NCBI RefSeq assembly: GCF_900114315.1
Contig: NZ_FOSQ01000013.1
Coordinates: 102,758-166,757 of the forward strand
Reading direction: 5' to 3'
From: Falsiroseomonas stagni DSM 19981
GTDB lineage: Bacteria; Pseudomonadota; Alphaproteobacteria; Acetobacterales; Acetobacteraceae
Length of the DNA stretch: 64,000 nucleotides
A program made the translations under genes and the position numbers. This document shows, piece after piece, positions 55,613-64,000 of this stretch (position 1 is its first letter; the number at the start of each line of letters is the position of its first letter). The notes beneath the pieces were generated by a model. The model had not been told where the DNA came from, ran no database searches, and was given only the letters and a program-made list of their open reading frames with translations.

Positions 55613-56713
55613 TCAGGCGCCGCCGCGATACAGCCGCGCATAGCGCGCGCCGAGGCTGGTCAGCACCTCATACCCGATGGTGCCGCAGCGGAGGGCGATG
55701 TCATCGGGCGTATTCCCCAACCCTTCAGGCCAAGGACCGCCGACCAGCATCACGCTGTCGCCAACCCGGGCTTCCGGCACATCCGTCACGTCGAAGGTCG
55801 TCAGATCCATCGATACCCGGCCTATGAGCGGCACGGCCTGCCCGCGCAGCTGCGCGAAAGACCGCCCCGTGAGGCTCCGAAAGTAGCCATCGGCATAGCC
55901 TGCCGCAACGGTTGCAACCCGCCGGGGTTCCGCAGCCGTCCAGGAAGCCCCGTAACCAACGGTATCACCCGCCACGATGTCCCGGATCTGCAGCACCGGC
56001 ACCTCCAGCGTCACCACCTGGCGCATCGGGTTCGGCGCGCCCGGCGTGGGGTTGATGCCATAGAGCGCGCAGCCCGGCCGGGCGAGGTCGGAGGCGAAGT
56101 CAGCCCCCAGGAACAGCCCGGACGAATTGGCGAAGCTCCTCGGCACCCCCGGCGCGATCCGCGCCGCGGCCATGGCGAAGCGCGCGGCCTGGCGGGCGTT
56201 CAGCGGGTGCTCCGGCTCATCCGCGCAGGCCAGGTGGGTCATGACGTAGCGCAAATCGATCCCGTCGAGCCGCCCCCGCTCCGCCGCCAGCCGCTCCTGC
56301 TCCCCGGCATCCAGCCCGAGCCGCGCCATCCCGGTATCGAGGTGCAGCACCGCCGGCCGCGCCACCCCCGCCGCACGCCCCGCCGCGGCATGCGCCTCCA
56401 CATCCCCCAGCCCGTTCAGTACGGGAATCAGCGCCGCATCCCCATCCGCCCCCGGCGGGAAGCCGTTCAGCACGATGATGGCGGGGCCCGCCCCCAGCGC
56501 CTGCCGCAGCGCCAGCCCCTCGGTCAGATGCGCCACGAAGAAGGTGCCGCAGCCCGCATCCCGCAGCGCCCGCGCCACCGGCCCCGCGCCCAGCCCGTAG
56601 CCATCCGCCTTCACCACCCCCGCGCAGGGCGCGCCGTGGCGGGCGACCAGGTCCCGCCAATTGGCGACGATGGCGGCAAGGTCGATCCGCAGCGCGCCCT
56701 GTCCCGGAACCAT
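55613..56713 (-). CDS. alr: Alanine racemase
   Basis: 366 residues. PLP-binding Lys35 in GVVKADGYGLG, family signature regions AVLHLDTGMARLGLD, YVMTHLACADEP and SGLFLG, and the second-domain catalytic Tyr in TVGYGASW. The late GRVSMDLTTFDVT is also typical. It interconverts L- and D-alanine for peptidoglycan. It sits downstream of dnaB and a GNAT gene; the start overlaps the GNAT stop by one base (TGATG). Confidence 0.96.
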   Translation of the reverse strand: MVPGQGALRIDLAAIVANWRDLVARHGAPCAGVVKADGYGLGAGPVARALRDAGCGTFFVAHLTEGLALRQALGAGPAIIVLNGFPPGADGDAALIPVLNGLGDVEAHAAAGRAAGVARPAVLHLDTGMARLGLDAGEQERLAAERGRLDGIDLRYVMTHLACADEPEHPLNARQAARFAMAAARIAPGVPRSFANSSGLFLGADFASDLARPGCALYGINPTPGAPNPMRQVVTLEVPVLQIRDIVAGDTVGYGASWTAAEPRRVATVAAGYADGYFRSLTGRSFAQLRGQAVPLIGRVSMDLTTFDVTDVPEARVGDSVMLVGGPWPEGLGNTPDDIALRCGTIGYEVLTSLGARYARLYRGGA

Positions 56714-57177
56714 CAGAGATCCTGCCGATAGACGATGAAGCCCGACCGTTCCGCCACCTGGTCATACAGGCGCCGCGCCGCCGCATTGCTTTCATGCGTG
56801 TGCCAATAGACCCGCCGCGCCCCGGCTTCCCGCGCCCGCGCATAGACACCCTGGATCAGCGCCCGCCCGATCCCCTTCCCCCGGATCGCCGGCGCGGCGA
56901 ACAGATCCTGCAGATAGCAGGTCGGCCCCACCAGCCCCGTATTGCGGTGGAAGATGATGTGGGCGAGGCCGACCAGCGTGCCATCCAGCTCCGCCACCAG
57001 CGCCTCCATCGGCTCCATGCCGTCGAAGAAGCGCTCCCAGGTGGCTTCCGTCAGCGAAGCGGCCGGCGCCGTCTCCCCCGCCCGCCCGTAGAATTCGTTG
57101 TAGCCCTGCCAGAGCGGCAGCCAGGCGGCGAAATCCCCCGGCACCGCCGCGCGGACGGCCACACCCTCAATCGCCAT
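56713..57177 (-). CDS. GNAT-family N-acetyltransferase
   Basis: 154 residues from ATG 57177. The GNAT fold shows as VRAAVPGDFAAWLPLWQGYN, the AHIIFHRNTGLVGPTCYLQDL strands, acetyl-CoA loop IRGKGIGRALIQGVYARARE and YWHTHESNAAARRLYDQVAE. The acceptor is unknown; it may be an amine, amino acid or protein. It overlaps the end of dnaB by 11 bp and is coupled to alr. A longer start (57231) lies deeper in dnaB and adds no homology. Confidence 0.88.
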   Translation of the reverse strand: MAIEGVAVRAAVPGDFAAWLPLWQGYNEFYGRAGETAPAASLTEATWERFFDGMEPMEALVAELDGTLVGLAHIIFHRNTGLVGPTCYLQDLFAAPAIRGKGIGRALIQGVYARAREAGARRVYWHTHESNAAARRLYDQVAERSGFIVYRQDL

Positions 57178-58699
57178 AGCCGCCACCGCCCTCGTGATGC
57201 TGGTCGAGGTCGCCGAAGCGCGTGAACTCACCCTCGAAGAACAGCTTGATCGTGCCCGTCGGTCCGTGGCGCTGCTTGGCGATGATGAGCTCCGCCTTGT
57301 TGTGCGCGCCCTCCATGTCCTTCTGCCACTTCTCCATGGCCTCGTGCAGCTTCTGCGGATTCTCGAAGTTCAGCTCCTTCGGCTGGCGCTGGGACAGGTA
57401 GTATTCGTCGCGATAGACGAACATCACCATGTCCGCGTCCTGCTCGATCGATCCCGATTCACGCAGGTCGCTCAGCTGCGGCCGCTTGTCCTCCCGGCTC
57501 TCCACCTGGCGGGAGAGCTGGGACAGCGCGATCACCGGGATCGACAGCTCCTTCGCGATCGCCTTCAGCCCCTGGGTGATCATGCTGATTTCAAGTACGC
57601 GGCTTTCCGGCCGGGTCCCCGCCGCGGGGCGCATCAGCTGGAGGTAGTCGACCACCACCAGGTCGAGCCCCCTCGTCCGCTGCAACCGCCGGCACCGCGT
57701 CCGCAGCGCGCTGATGGTGATGGCGGGGGTGTCGTCGATCCACAGCGGCAGCGCCTGCAATTCGCGGCTGACTTCCAGGAACTTGTCGAAATCCCGCTGC
57801 ATGATGTCGCCGCGGCGGATGCGGTCGCCGCTGATCCGCGCCTCCTCCGACAGAAGGCGCGTCGCCAGCTGGTCGCAGCTCATTTCCAGGGAGAAGATCG
57901 CGACACCGCCGCGCGGGATCGCGTTCGGGTCATTCTCCCGCGCCTTGCGCAGGATGCTGCGCGCCGCGCCGAAGGCGATCTTGGTGGCCAGCGCGGTCTT
58001 GCCCATGGCCGGACGGCCCGCGAGGATCAGCAGGTCCGATTTATGCAGCCCGCCGGTCTTGGCATCGAAGTCGCGCAGCCCCGTGGACAAGCCGCTGACG
58101 CCGCCGGGGTTGGAGAAGGCGGCGGCGGCATGGTGCACCGCCGTGGCCAGCGCCTTCTCGAAATGCACGAAGCCGCCGTCGGAACCATTGTCCTTGGCCA
58201 GGTCGAACAGCGCCTGCTCCGCCGATTCCAGCTGCTGGCGGCCATCCAGCTCCGGCTCCGCCCCGAAGGCGCGGTTGACGATGACCTCGCCCAGATCCAC
58301 CAGCTGCCGCCGCATCCAGGCGTCATGGATCACCTTGCCGTATTCGCCGGCATTGATGATGCCGACCATCGCGGTCAGCAGCTGGCCCAGATAGGCGGTG
58401 CCGCCCACCTCATCCAGCAACCCGTTGTGTTCGAACTCCGCGCGCAGCGTGACGGCATCGGCCAGCTGCCCGGCCTCGATCCGCCGCTGGATGGCGGCAT
58501 AGATCCGGCCATGCACGGGATCGGCGAAATGGTCGGGGGCCAGGAATTCGCTGACCCGCTCATAGGCCTTGTTGTTGGCCAGCAGCGCACCCAGCAGCGC
58601 CTGCTCGGCCTCCGGATTCTGCGGCGGCAGGCGCTGCGACAGGCCGAGGAGGCTGTCGCCGCCGAAGGCAGGGCTGGGAGGAGCGCCGAAGGTGTTCAT
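57167..58699 (-). CDS. dnaB: Replicative DNA helicase
   Basis: 510 residues. The N-terminal DnaB domain begins LPPQNPEAEQALLGALLANN; the linker and RecA-like domain have Walker A GRPAMGKTALATK, IFSLEMSCDQLATRLLSEEA, WIDDTPAITISALRTRCRRL, the Walker B region LDLVVVDYLQLM and late SQLSRQVESREDKRPQLSDLR with SGSIEQDADMVMFVYR. No intein is visible. It unwinds DNA at the replication fork. Its position after rplI in this region is conserved in alphaproteobacteria. Confidence 0.97.
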   Translation of the reverse strand: MNTFGAPPSPAFGGDSLLGLSQRLPPQNPEAEQALLGALLANNKAYERVSEFLAPDHFADPVHGRIYAAIQRRIEAGQLADAVTLRAEFEHNGLLDEVGGTAYLGQLLTAMVGIINAGEYGKVIHDAWMRRQLVDLGEVIVNRAFGAEPELDGRQQLESAEQALFDLAKDNGSDGGFVHFEKALATAVHHAAAAFSNPGGVSGLSTGLRDFDAKTGGLHKSDLLILAGRPAMGKTALATKIAFGAARSILRKARENDPNAIPRGGVAIFSLEMSCDQLATRLLSEEARISGDRIRRGDIMQRDFDKFLEVSRELQALPLWIDDTPAITISALRTRCRRLQRTRGLDLVVVDYLQLMRPAAGTRPESRVLEISMITQGLKAIAKELSIPVIALSQLSRQVESREDKRPQLSDLRESGSIEQDADMVMFVYRDEYYLSQRQPKELNFENPQKLHEAMEKWQKDMEGAHNKAELIIAKQRHGPTGTIKLFFEGEFTRFGDLDQHHEGGGGYGD

Positions 58700-58814
58700 G
58701 CCGGCATCATAGCGCGGCGGGCGAGTCGGGCGCGCCCCCGCCGGAGGGGGGCGGCCTGTGGATATCGGGGACGGAAAGGCGATCCCGGGAAGAACTCAAC
58801 CAGTACAAATGGAT

Positions 58815-58872
58815 ACGGGGAGGGCGCTGCCCTCCCCGTGCCCAGCCAGCCAGGGCCGAACCGGCCCTGGCT
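58815..58872 (-). terminator. Double hairpin downstream of rplI
   Basis: ACGGGGAGGGC/GCCCTCCCCGT (58815-58839) and AGCCAGGGCCG/CGGCCCTGGCT (58848-58872), each a perfect 11-bp stem with a 3-base loop, directly after the rplI stop (58878). The first shares the core GGGAGGGCGCTGCCCTCCC with the hairpin at 47782-47804, apart from the outermost bases. It probably terminates or processes the ribosomal-protein transcript before dnaB. The rest of 58700-58877 shows no gene. Confidence 0.65.
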
Positions 58873-58877
58873 CGTCG

Positions 58878-59450
58878 TCAGTCGCGCTCGGACGCCGCGC
58901 CGAGTTCCGCCAGCTCGGCGGCCAGCTCGGCCTCCAGGCTCTCCTCCTCGGCCTGGTCGGCGGCGCGCAGATCCTCGCCGCGGGCCTGCTTCTCGGCTTC
59001 CTCGACGGAACGCGCGACATTCACGCCGACCGGGATGGAAACCTCGGGGTGCAGCGCGACGCGGACCTGGGTCAGGCCCAGCGTCTTGATCGGCTGCTCC
59101 AGCAGGACCTGGCTGCGATCCAGCGTGAGGCCGGAGGACTTGCAGGCGTCCGCGATGTCGCGTCCGGAGACGGAGCCATAGAGGCTGCCGCTCTCGCCGG
59201 CCGAGCGGATGATGACGACCGTCAGGCCGTGCACGCGCTCCGCGATGCGCTCCGCTTCCTCGCGCTTCTTGAGGTTCAGCGCCTCAAGCTGCGCGCGCTC
59301 GCGCTCGAACCGCGCGAGGTTGTCCTTGTTGGCGCGGATCGCCTTGCCCTGCGGAAGCAGGAAGTTGCGCGCATAGCCCGGGCGGACCTTCACCAGTTCG
59401 CCCATCTGGCCGAGCTTCTCGACCCTTTGCATCAGGATGACTTCGATCAT
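58878..59450 (-). CDS. rplI: 50S ribosomal protein L9
   Basis: 190 residues. The N-terminal L9 domain reads [38 protein letters not shown], with the connecting helix and a C-terminal domain ([21 protein letters not shown]). It is longer than the ~150 residues of the E. coli protein because of an acidic tail ([20 protein letters not shown]...), common in alphaproteobacteria. It ends before a double hairpin. Confidence 0.97.
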   Translation of the reverse strand: MIEVILMQRVEKLGQMGELVKVRPGYARNFLLPQGKAIRANKDNLARFERERAQLEALNLKKREEAERIAERVHGLTVVIIRSAGESGSLYGSVSGRDIADACKSSGLTLDRSQVLLEQPIKTLGLTQVRVALHPEVSIPVGVNVARSVEEAEKQARGEDLRAADQAEEESLEAELAAELAELGAASERD

Positions 59451-59462
59451 GGCTGCACCGTT

Positions 59463-60416
59463 TCAGCGCTGAGGGGGCGGCGCGCCGCGCCGGCCCCGTG
59501 TTCCGTTGAGGATATCGAACAGGCCGTAACCCGTGACGGCCAGCGCCACCGGGACGGACATGATGAGAAGCGCCGCATAGGCGCCACCCAGGACCATGGG
59601 TCGGCCGCGCAGCGCGCTGGTCGCGCGATGGAAGCCGGCCAGGCCATGCAGGAAGACCGGCACCAGCAGCGCCAGCAGCAGCGAAAGCTCCACCGCGTCA
59701 CTGCCCTCATCCGCCACCAGCCAGAGGCCGAGGGCGAGGGCGGGCAGCACCGCATACCAGGCCGGCAGCCGGGCTTCGCGGAAGGCGGGACGCGCCGCGA
59801 TGATGCCGAAGCGGACCAGCAGGCCCGATGCGGCGGCCGCGTTGATCAGCAGGGCCATCGCGACCCAGAAGCCGATCGCCGCCGCCTTCACCCGCACCAG
59901 TTCCGCGACGATGCCCTCGGACGCCGGCAGCCCCATGCGGGACATCGCCTGCTCCACGGCACCGCGCAGCGCCCCCTCCATGCCACCCGGCATGTCGGAC
60001 AGCAGCCAGGCCGCCACCGCGACCCCCGCCGCCGGCAGGATGCCCAGCAGGGTGAAGGGGGCCGCCAGGTCCGGGCCGGCCGAGCCGCCGCGCCGGGAGG
60101 CGACCACCAGCGCCGCCGCCGGCGCGCCGAAGATGCCGAGGAACAGCCCCGCGCCGAGGCTGGAGCCGACGGTCATGAGCGCGGCCAGCGCCACGCCCAC
60201 CGCGCCGATCACCGCGCCCGCGCCGAAGCCGATGCCCGCCATGAACAGCGGCAGCGGCGCCAGCCACAAGGTCAGCGCGCCACCCGGCATGCCGCGGAAG
60301 CCCCAGAGCGTCAGCACCGCCGCGGCAAGCCCGGCGGCACCCGCGGCAAGCCAGCGGGGATCGGACGCGATGCGCCGATCCTCCCCCGTCCCCTGCTGCG
60401 TGCTGTCCGCCGTCAT
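59463..60416 (-). CDS. DUF2232 family membrane protein
   Basis: 317 residues with about eight hydrophobic helices (for example TLWLAPLPLFMAGIGFGAGA, FTLLGILPAAGVAVAAWLL, MALLINAAAASGLLVRFGII). DUF2232 proteins lie between rpsR and rplI in many alphaproteobacteria. Function unknown; some resemblance to S-component-like integral membrane proteins has been noted for the family. It is in the same orientation with short gaps (31 bp to rpsR, 12 bp to rplI). Confidence 0.87.
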   Translation of the reverse strand: MTADSTQQGTGEDRRIASDPRWLAAGAAGLAAAVLTLWGFRGMPGGALTLWLAPLPLFMAGIGFGAGAVIGAVGVALAALMTVGSSLGAGLFLGIFGAPAAALVVASRRGGSAGPDLAAPFTLLGILPAAGVAVAAWLLSDMPGGMEGALRGAVEQAMSRMGLPASEGIVAELVRVKAAAIGFWVAMALLINAAAASGLLVRFGIIAARPAFREARLPAWYAVLPALALGLWLVADEGSDAVELSLLLALLVPVFLHGLAGFHRATSALRGRPMVLGGAYAALLIMSVPVALAVTGYGLFDILNGTRGRRGAPPPQR

Positions 60417-60447
60417 GTCGCTCTCGGCCCGCTACTCCGGCCGCCTG

Positions 60448-60735
60448 TCAGTCGTTGATGACGTAGGGCAGCAGGGCCAGGAAGCGCGCGCGCTTGATGG
60501 CGTTCGCCAGCTCGCGCTGCTTCTTCGCGCTCACCGCCGTGATGCGGCTCGGCACGATCTTGCCGCGCTCCGACAGGAAGCGGGACAGCAGGCGCACGTC
60601 CTTGTAGTCGATCTTCGGCGCCTGGGGGCCGGAGAAGGGGCAGGACTTGCGGCGGCGATAGAACGGCCGGCGGGCGCCCACGGCGGGGCGGCGCAGGGCG
60701 GGGTTCAGCGAAATCTCTTCGTTGCGGTCGGACAT
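60448..60735 (-). CDS. rpsR: 30S ribosomal protein S18
   Basis: 95 residues. Conserved S18 blocks: [40 protein letters not shown] and [12 protein letters not shown]. The N-terminal extension (basic, [20 protein letters not shown]) is usual in this group. It lies 6 bp after rpsF. Confidence 0.97.
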   Translation of the reverse strand: MSDRNEEISLNPALRRPAVGARRPFYRRRKSCPFSGPQAPKIDYKDVRLLSRFLSERGKIVPSRITAVSAKKQRELANAIKRARFLALLPYVIND

Positions 60736-60741
60736 CTCAGA

Positions 60742-61218
60742 TCACTCCTCGCCCGGGCCCATGTCGAGTTCTTCACGCGGACGCGCGCGGTATTCCTCGC
60801 GGTCATCGCGTTCACGCCCGCCGCCGGTGCGGCCGGAGCTGAAGCGGCCGGCGGGGCGGGGGCCGCGGAAGCCGCGGTCACGCTCACGATCCTCGCCACG
60901 GCGGGCCAGGATGGCGGAAGGCGCCTCGTCGATCGTCTCGATCCGCAGCGTCAGGCTGCGCAGCACGTCCTCATGCAGGCCGAGCTGACGCTCGACTTCC
61001 TGCATGGCGGCCGGCGGGGCGGAAATGCCCAGCAGCATGTAATGCGCCTTGCGGTTCTTCTTGATCTTGTAGGCGAGGCCGCGGAGGCCCCAGTATTCCT
61101 GCTTCTTGACCTCGCCGCCCTGCTCGCCGAGCGTCGTCGCCACCTGGGCGGCGATCGCCTCGACCTGCTGTTGCGTGATGTCGTTGCGCGCCATGAGCAC
61201 GCATTCATACAAGGGCAT
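60742..61218 (-). CDS. rpsF: 30S ribosomal protein S6
   Basis: 158 residues. The S6 core MPLYECVLMARNDITQQQVE, YWGLRGLAYKIKKNRKAHY and a long charged C-terminal tail rich in Arg/Asp/Glu (RDRGFRGPRPAGRFSSG...). A good Shine-Dalgarno (GGAGGGAC) precedes the ATG. First gene of the rpsF-rpsR-DUF2232-rplI unit. The 181 bp upstream (61219-61399) carry only small GC hairpins, including GGGCGG/CCGCCC near 61370-61385, possibly ending the RTX transcript. Confidence 0.97.
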   Translation of the reverse strand: MPLYECVLMARNDITQQQVEAIAAQVATTLGEQGGEVKKQEYWGLRGLAYKIKKNRKAHYMLLGISAPPAAMQEVERQLGLHEDVLRSLTLRIETIDEAPSAILARRGEDRERDRGFRGPRPAGRFSSGRTGGGRERDDREEYRARPREELDMGPGEE

Positions 61219-61399
61219 CGGGTCCCTCCGGCTGTCTCAGCCCAGCGTGCCCCGGCACCATGCCAGGATTACGCGCGAACGGGCATAGCCGGGACCGATG
61301 CCTCGGGTCCCGGCAGGGAAGCGCGGCGTAAAGCACGCCCGCCCCGCCGGGGCAAGAATTGAATCGGGCGGGCGGGAGCCGCCCCCCCACAACCCGCCA

Positions 61400-64000
61400 T
61401 CACGGATCCAGCAGGATGTTCGCCGCCGTCAGCACCGGGCTGGCGGAAAGGGTCGCGATCACCACCGCGCTCGCCGCCCCGTTGCCATCCGCGTCATAGC
61501 GCAGCACCCCCGCCGTGGTGTCATAGAGGAAGCGCTGCGTCGCCGTGGTGGCGGCCGCCAGGCCGGCGCCGGCGGCGAAGGCGCCGGGGTCCAGCGCCCC
61601 GGACCCGCCGCCGAAGGCGCTGCCCAGGAAGACCAGCCGGTCATCCGCCACGCTGAAGCCCGTGATGGTATCCCCGCCCTCCGTCGCATCGCCCCAGTAG
61701 AAGCGGTCCGCATCCGCGCCGCCGGAGAGGCTGTCCGCCCCCGCGCCACCCCAGAGCGTATCCGCCCCCACGCCGCCCGCCAGCGTATCGCCCAGCGCAC
61801 CGCCCGCCAGGCTGTCCGCGCCCGCGCTGCCGGTGATGGCATTGGCCAGCGCATTGCCCGCCAGCACCTGCCCGCTGCCGGTGCCGACCAGCCGTTCCAC
61901 CTCCGCCGTCAGCGTGTAGCTGGCCAAAGTGGTGCGGACGCTGTCGCCCGTGCCGCCGCCCGCGACCTCCAGCACCAGGTCGCCGGCCTCGTCGACGATG
62001 TAGATGTCGTTGGAGGCGCCGCCCACCAGGCTGTCCGCGCCCAGGCCGCCATCCAGCGTATCGGCGCCGTTGTTGCCGGCCAGGGTGTCCGTTCCCTCGC
62101 CGCCCCGCAGGCTGTCGCCGCTGCTGCCGCCGCTGAGGAGGTTGGCGCCCGCATTGCCCTCCAGCGTCTGCGCGCCGCTGCTGGTGCCGACCAGGTTCTC
62201 CACCTCCGCCAGCGCGGAGAGGCTGTAGCTGCCCAGCGCCGTGCGGATGGTGTCGGTGCCTTCCCCGGCCAGTTCCAGCACCAGGTCCAGCAGGTCCCCG
62301 ACCAGGTAGACATCGTTGCCCACGCCGCCGGAGAGCGTATCCGCCCCCGCCGCGCCATCCAGCGTGTCGGCGCCCGCCTCGCCCGCCAGGAGGTCGGCAC
62401 CCGTCCCGCCATCGATGTCGTTGCCGAGCCCGTTGCCCGACAGGGTCTGTCCGCCGGCCCCGACGCCGCTCAGGTTCTCGACCTCCGCCCCCAGCACGTA
62501 GCTGGCCAGCGTGGTCAGTACCCGGTCGCCCGTGCCGCCCCCCGCGAGTTCCAGCACCACGTCGCCGAGATCGTCCACCCGATAGACGTCGGACGCGGTA
62601 CCCCCCGCCATGCTGTCGGCCCCCAGGCCGCCATCCAGCGTATCCCCGCCGCCACTGCCCAGCAGCGTATCCGCGCCGCCAAGGCCGGAGAGGCTGTCCG
62701 CCCCCGCATTGCCGGTGATCACATTGTCGGCGCCCTGGCCCGCCAGGGTCTGCGCCCCGGCGGAGGTGCCGGTCAGGTTCTCGACCTCCGCCACCAGGGT
62801 CAGGCTGGCCAGGGCGGTGCGGATGGTGTCCGTGCCCTCCCCGGCCGCTTCCAGCACCGCGTCGCCGGCGGCGTCGATGATGAAGACATCGTCGCCGATC
62901 CCGCCCGCCAGGCTGTCCGCCCCCGCCCCGCCATCCAGCGTATCCGCGCCGAGGCCGCCTTCCAGCGTATCGCTGCCGCCCGAGCCGATGACGCTGTTGG
63001 CCCCGTCATTGCCGGCCAGCGCCTGGTCGGTGCCGATGCCGCGCAGATGCTCGATGCTGGCCAGGCCCGCGATCGAATAGCTGGCCAGCGTGGTGCGGAT
63101 CTGGTCGGCGGTGTCGGTGCCCGTCTCCTCCACCGCATCGCCCGCAGCGTCGATGACATAGACGTCGTTGCCGGCCCCGCCGGAGAGGCTGTCCGCCCCC
63201 GCCCCGCCATCCAGCGTATCCGCCCCCGCGGTGCCGATGATGGTATTGGCGCCCGCATGGCCCGTCAGCGCCTGGGCCGTCCCGGTGCCGAGGAGAATCT
63301 CCACCTCCGCCGCCAGCGTATGGGCCGAGAGCGCGGTGCGGACGGTGTCCGTACCCTCCCCGGCCGCCTCCAGCACCTCGTCGCCGGCATTGTCGATGAG
63401 GTAGAGATCGTCGCCGACCCCGCCCGCCAAGCTGTCCGCCCCCGCCCCGCCATCCAGCGTATCGCCACCGCCGAGGCCCAGCAGCGTATCGGTGCCGCTG
63501 CCGCCGGTGATCCGGTTGTCCTCGCCCTGCCCCGCCAGCACCTGGCTGGTGCCGATCCCGGTCAGGTTCTCCACCCCCGCGGCCAGCGTGTAGGTGGCGG
63601 CGGAGGCGCGGACGAGGTCGGTGCCCTCTCCCGCCTGCTCGATGACGACGTCGCCGGCCTCGTCGGCGAGGTAGGTATCGTCGCCCGCGCCGCCGCGCAG
63701 GGTATCGGTACCGCTGCCGCCGTTCAGGCTGTCCGCGCCCACATCCGCGACGAGGCTGTCATTGCCCCCGCCGCCCGACAGCGTATCGGCCCCGCCACCC
63801 CCCGTGATGGTGTTGTCGAGCGTATTGCCCGCCAGGGACTGCGCGGCCGCGCTGCCTTCCAGGATCTCGGCATCCGCGGCCAGGGTGTAGGCGGCGAGCG
63901 CGGTCCGGACCGTGTCGACGCCGCCCGCATCGGCGATGGCATCGGTCGCGCTGTCGACGATGTAGACATCATCGCCCAGGCCACCCGAGAGGCTGTCCGC
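61400..64000 (-). CDS. RTX-repeat (hemolysin-type calcium-binding) secreted protein, C-terminal part
   Basis: 866 codons are visible and the frame stays open to the window edge, so the N-terminus is outside. The sequence has at least seven modules of ~90-100 residues. Each carries nonapeptides such as GGAGADSLAGGIGDDVF (GGxGxDxLx) and then a linker of the type DAAGDAVLEAAGEGTDTIRT plus a beta section LAEVENLTGTSAGAQTLAG. The C-terminus (GDTITGFSVADDRLVFLGSA ... ANILLDP) resembles the M10-type secretion end of type I substrates. It is a probable calcium-folded, extracellular or S-layer-like protein. No T1SS genes of the RTX type are in view; the NHLM exporter is not an obvious match because this protein lacks a visible GG leader. 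Confidence 0.9.
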   Translation of the reverse strand, partial: ADSLSGGLGDDVYIVDSATDAIADAGGVDTVRTALAAYTLAADAEILEGSAAAQSLAGNTLDNTITGGGGADTLSGGGGNDSLVADVGADSLNGGSGTDTLRGGAGDDTYLADEAGDVVIEQAGEGTDLVRASAATYTLAAGVENLTGIGTSQVLAGQGEDNRITGGSGTDTLLGLGGGDTLDGGAGADSLAGGVGDDLYLIDNAGDEVLEAAGEGTDTVRTALSAHTLAAEVEILLGTGTAQALTGHAGANTIIGTAGADTLDGGAGADSLSGGAGNDVYVIDAAGDAVEETGTDTADQIRTTLASYSIAGLASIEHLRGIGTDQALAGNDGANSVIGSGGSDTLEGGLGADTLDGGAGADSLAGGIGDDVFIIDAAGDAVLEAAGEGTDTIRTALASLTLVAEVENLTGTSAGAQTLAGQGADNVITGNAGADSLSGLGGADTLLGSGGGDTLDGGLGADSMAGGTASDVYRVDDLGDVVLELAGGGTGDRVLTTLASYVLGAEVENLSGVGAGGQTLSGNGLGNDIDGGTGADLLAGEAGADTLDGAAGADTLSGGVGNDVYLVGDLLDLVLELAGEGTDTIRTALGSYSLSALAEVENLVGTSSGAQTLEGNAGANLLSGGSSGDSLRGGEGTDTLAGNNGADTLDGGLGADSLVGGASNDIYIVDEAGDLVLEVAGGGTGDSVRTTLASYTLTAEVERLVGTGSGQVLAGNALANAITGSAGADSLAGGALGDTLAGGVGADTLWGGAGADSLSGGADADRFYWGDATEGGDTITGFSVADDRLVFLGSAFGGGSGALDPGAFAAGAGLAAATTATQRFLYDTTAGVLRYDADGNGAASAVVIATLSASPVLTAANILLDP

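Overview
The window is high-GC DNA with dense, short-spaced operons. It most likely comes from an alphaproteobacterium of the Rhodospirillales, probably an Acetobacteraceae member of the Roseomonas type. This is inferred from the gene order rpsF-rpsR-DUF2232-rplI-dnaB-(GNAT)-alr ... radA-cvpA-purF-SDR, a Bug/TctC-type binding protein, Aap-type amino-acid transport genes and an IalB-family protein. No rRNA or species marker is present, so the genus is not established.

Layout. 1-7.3 kb is ordinary housekeeping and transport: the end of an oligopeptide-binding protein, a Bug receptor with a RidA-like protein, an OmpA-like protein, a CoA-binding protein, a DUF2076 protein, a LysR regulator, an Fsr-like MFS pump and a TRIC/UPF0126 channel. 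Three copies of a 38-bp palindromic repeat lie in the gaps.

7.4-22.1 kb is the most unusual part. Ten genes on the minus strand form one tightly packed cluster. It starts with a formyltransferase, a two-TM sensor, a sensor-HAMP-MFS fusion, an orphan ABC_sub_bind-type binding protein, a SpoIIE/PP2C phosphatase with a membrane sensor, and an RsbW-like ATPase. After a 124-bp gap comes a 386-residue protein with a double-glycine leader, followed by the three-part NHLM-type exporter: HlyD adaptor, C39 peptidase-ABC, and a second ABC. The suggested logic is that sensed signals pass through partner-switching enzymes to control production and export of the large GG-leader protein. This link is inferred from synteny.

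22.2-29.2 kb holds a small exported protein, a fold-type III PLP enzyme (D-threonine aldolase/D-serine dehydratase type) coupled to a threonine-synthase-like enzyme, a divergent M20 deacylase, and an MFP-FtsX-ATPase efflux operon.

29.25-36.95 kb is a 7.6-kb integrative element in tRNA-Thr(CGT). It is bounded by 46-bp direct repeats, with P4-type integrase arm repeats inside both ends. It carries an integrase, an AlpA-like regulator, primase-like and DUF3631 helicase genes, a cluster of GTAAC/GTTAC dyads (candidate replication or operator sites), a nuclease-like protein, a lipoprotein and an unrecognised lower-GC cargo gene. It has no phage structural genes, so it looks like a satellite-type or mobilisable island.

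37-47.8 kb encodes an IalB-family protein behind a 2,173-residue autotransporter with nine ~93-residue repeats, then aapJ-aapQ-aapM without an adjacent ATPase gene, closed by four consecutive perfect hairpins.

47.9-61.2 kb is the conserved core operon region (SDR, purF, cvpA, radA, MlaE/MlaF-type transporter, alr, GNAT, dnaB, rplI, DUF2232, rpsR, rpsF), all on the minus strand. It is interrupted by a brnT-brnA toxin-antitoxin pair between radA and cvpA and by a serine hydrolase gene on the plus strand. 61.4-64 kb is the C-terminal part of a large RTX-repeat secreted protein that runs off the window.
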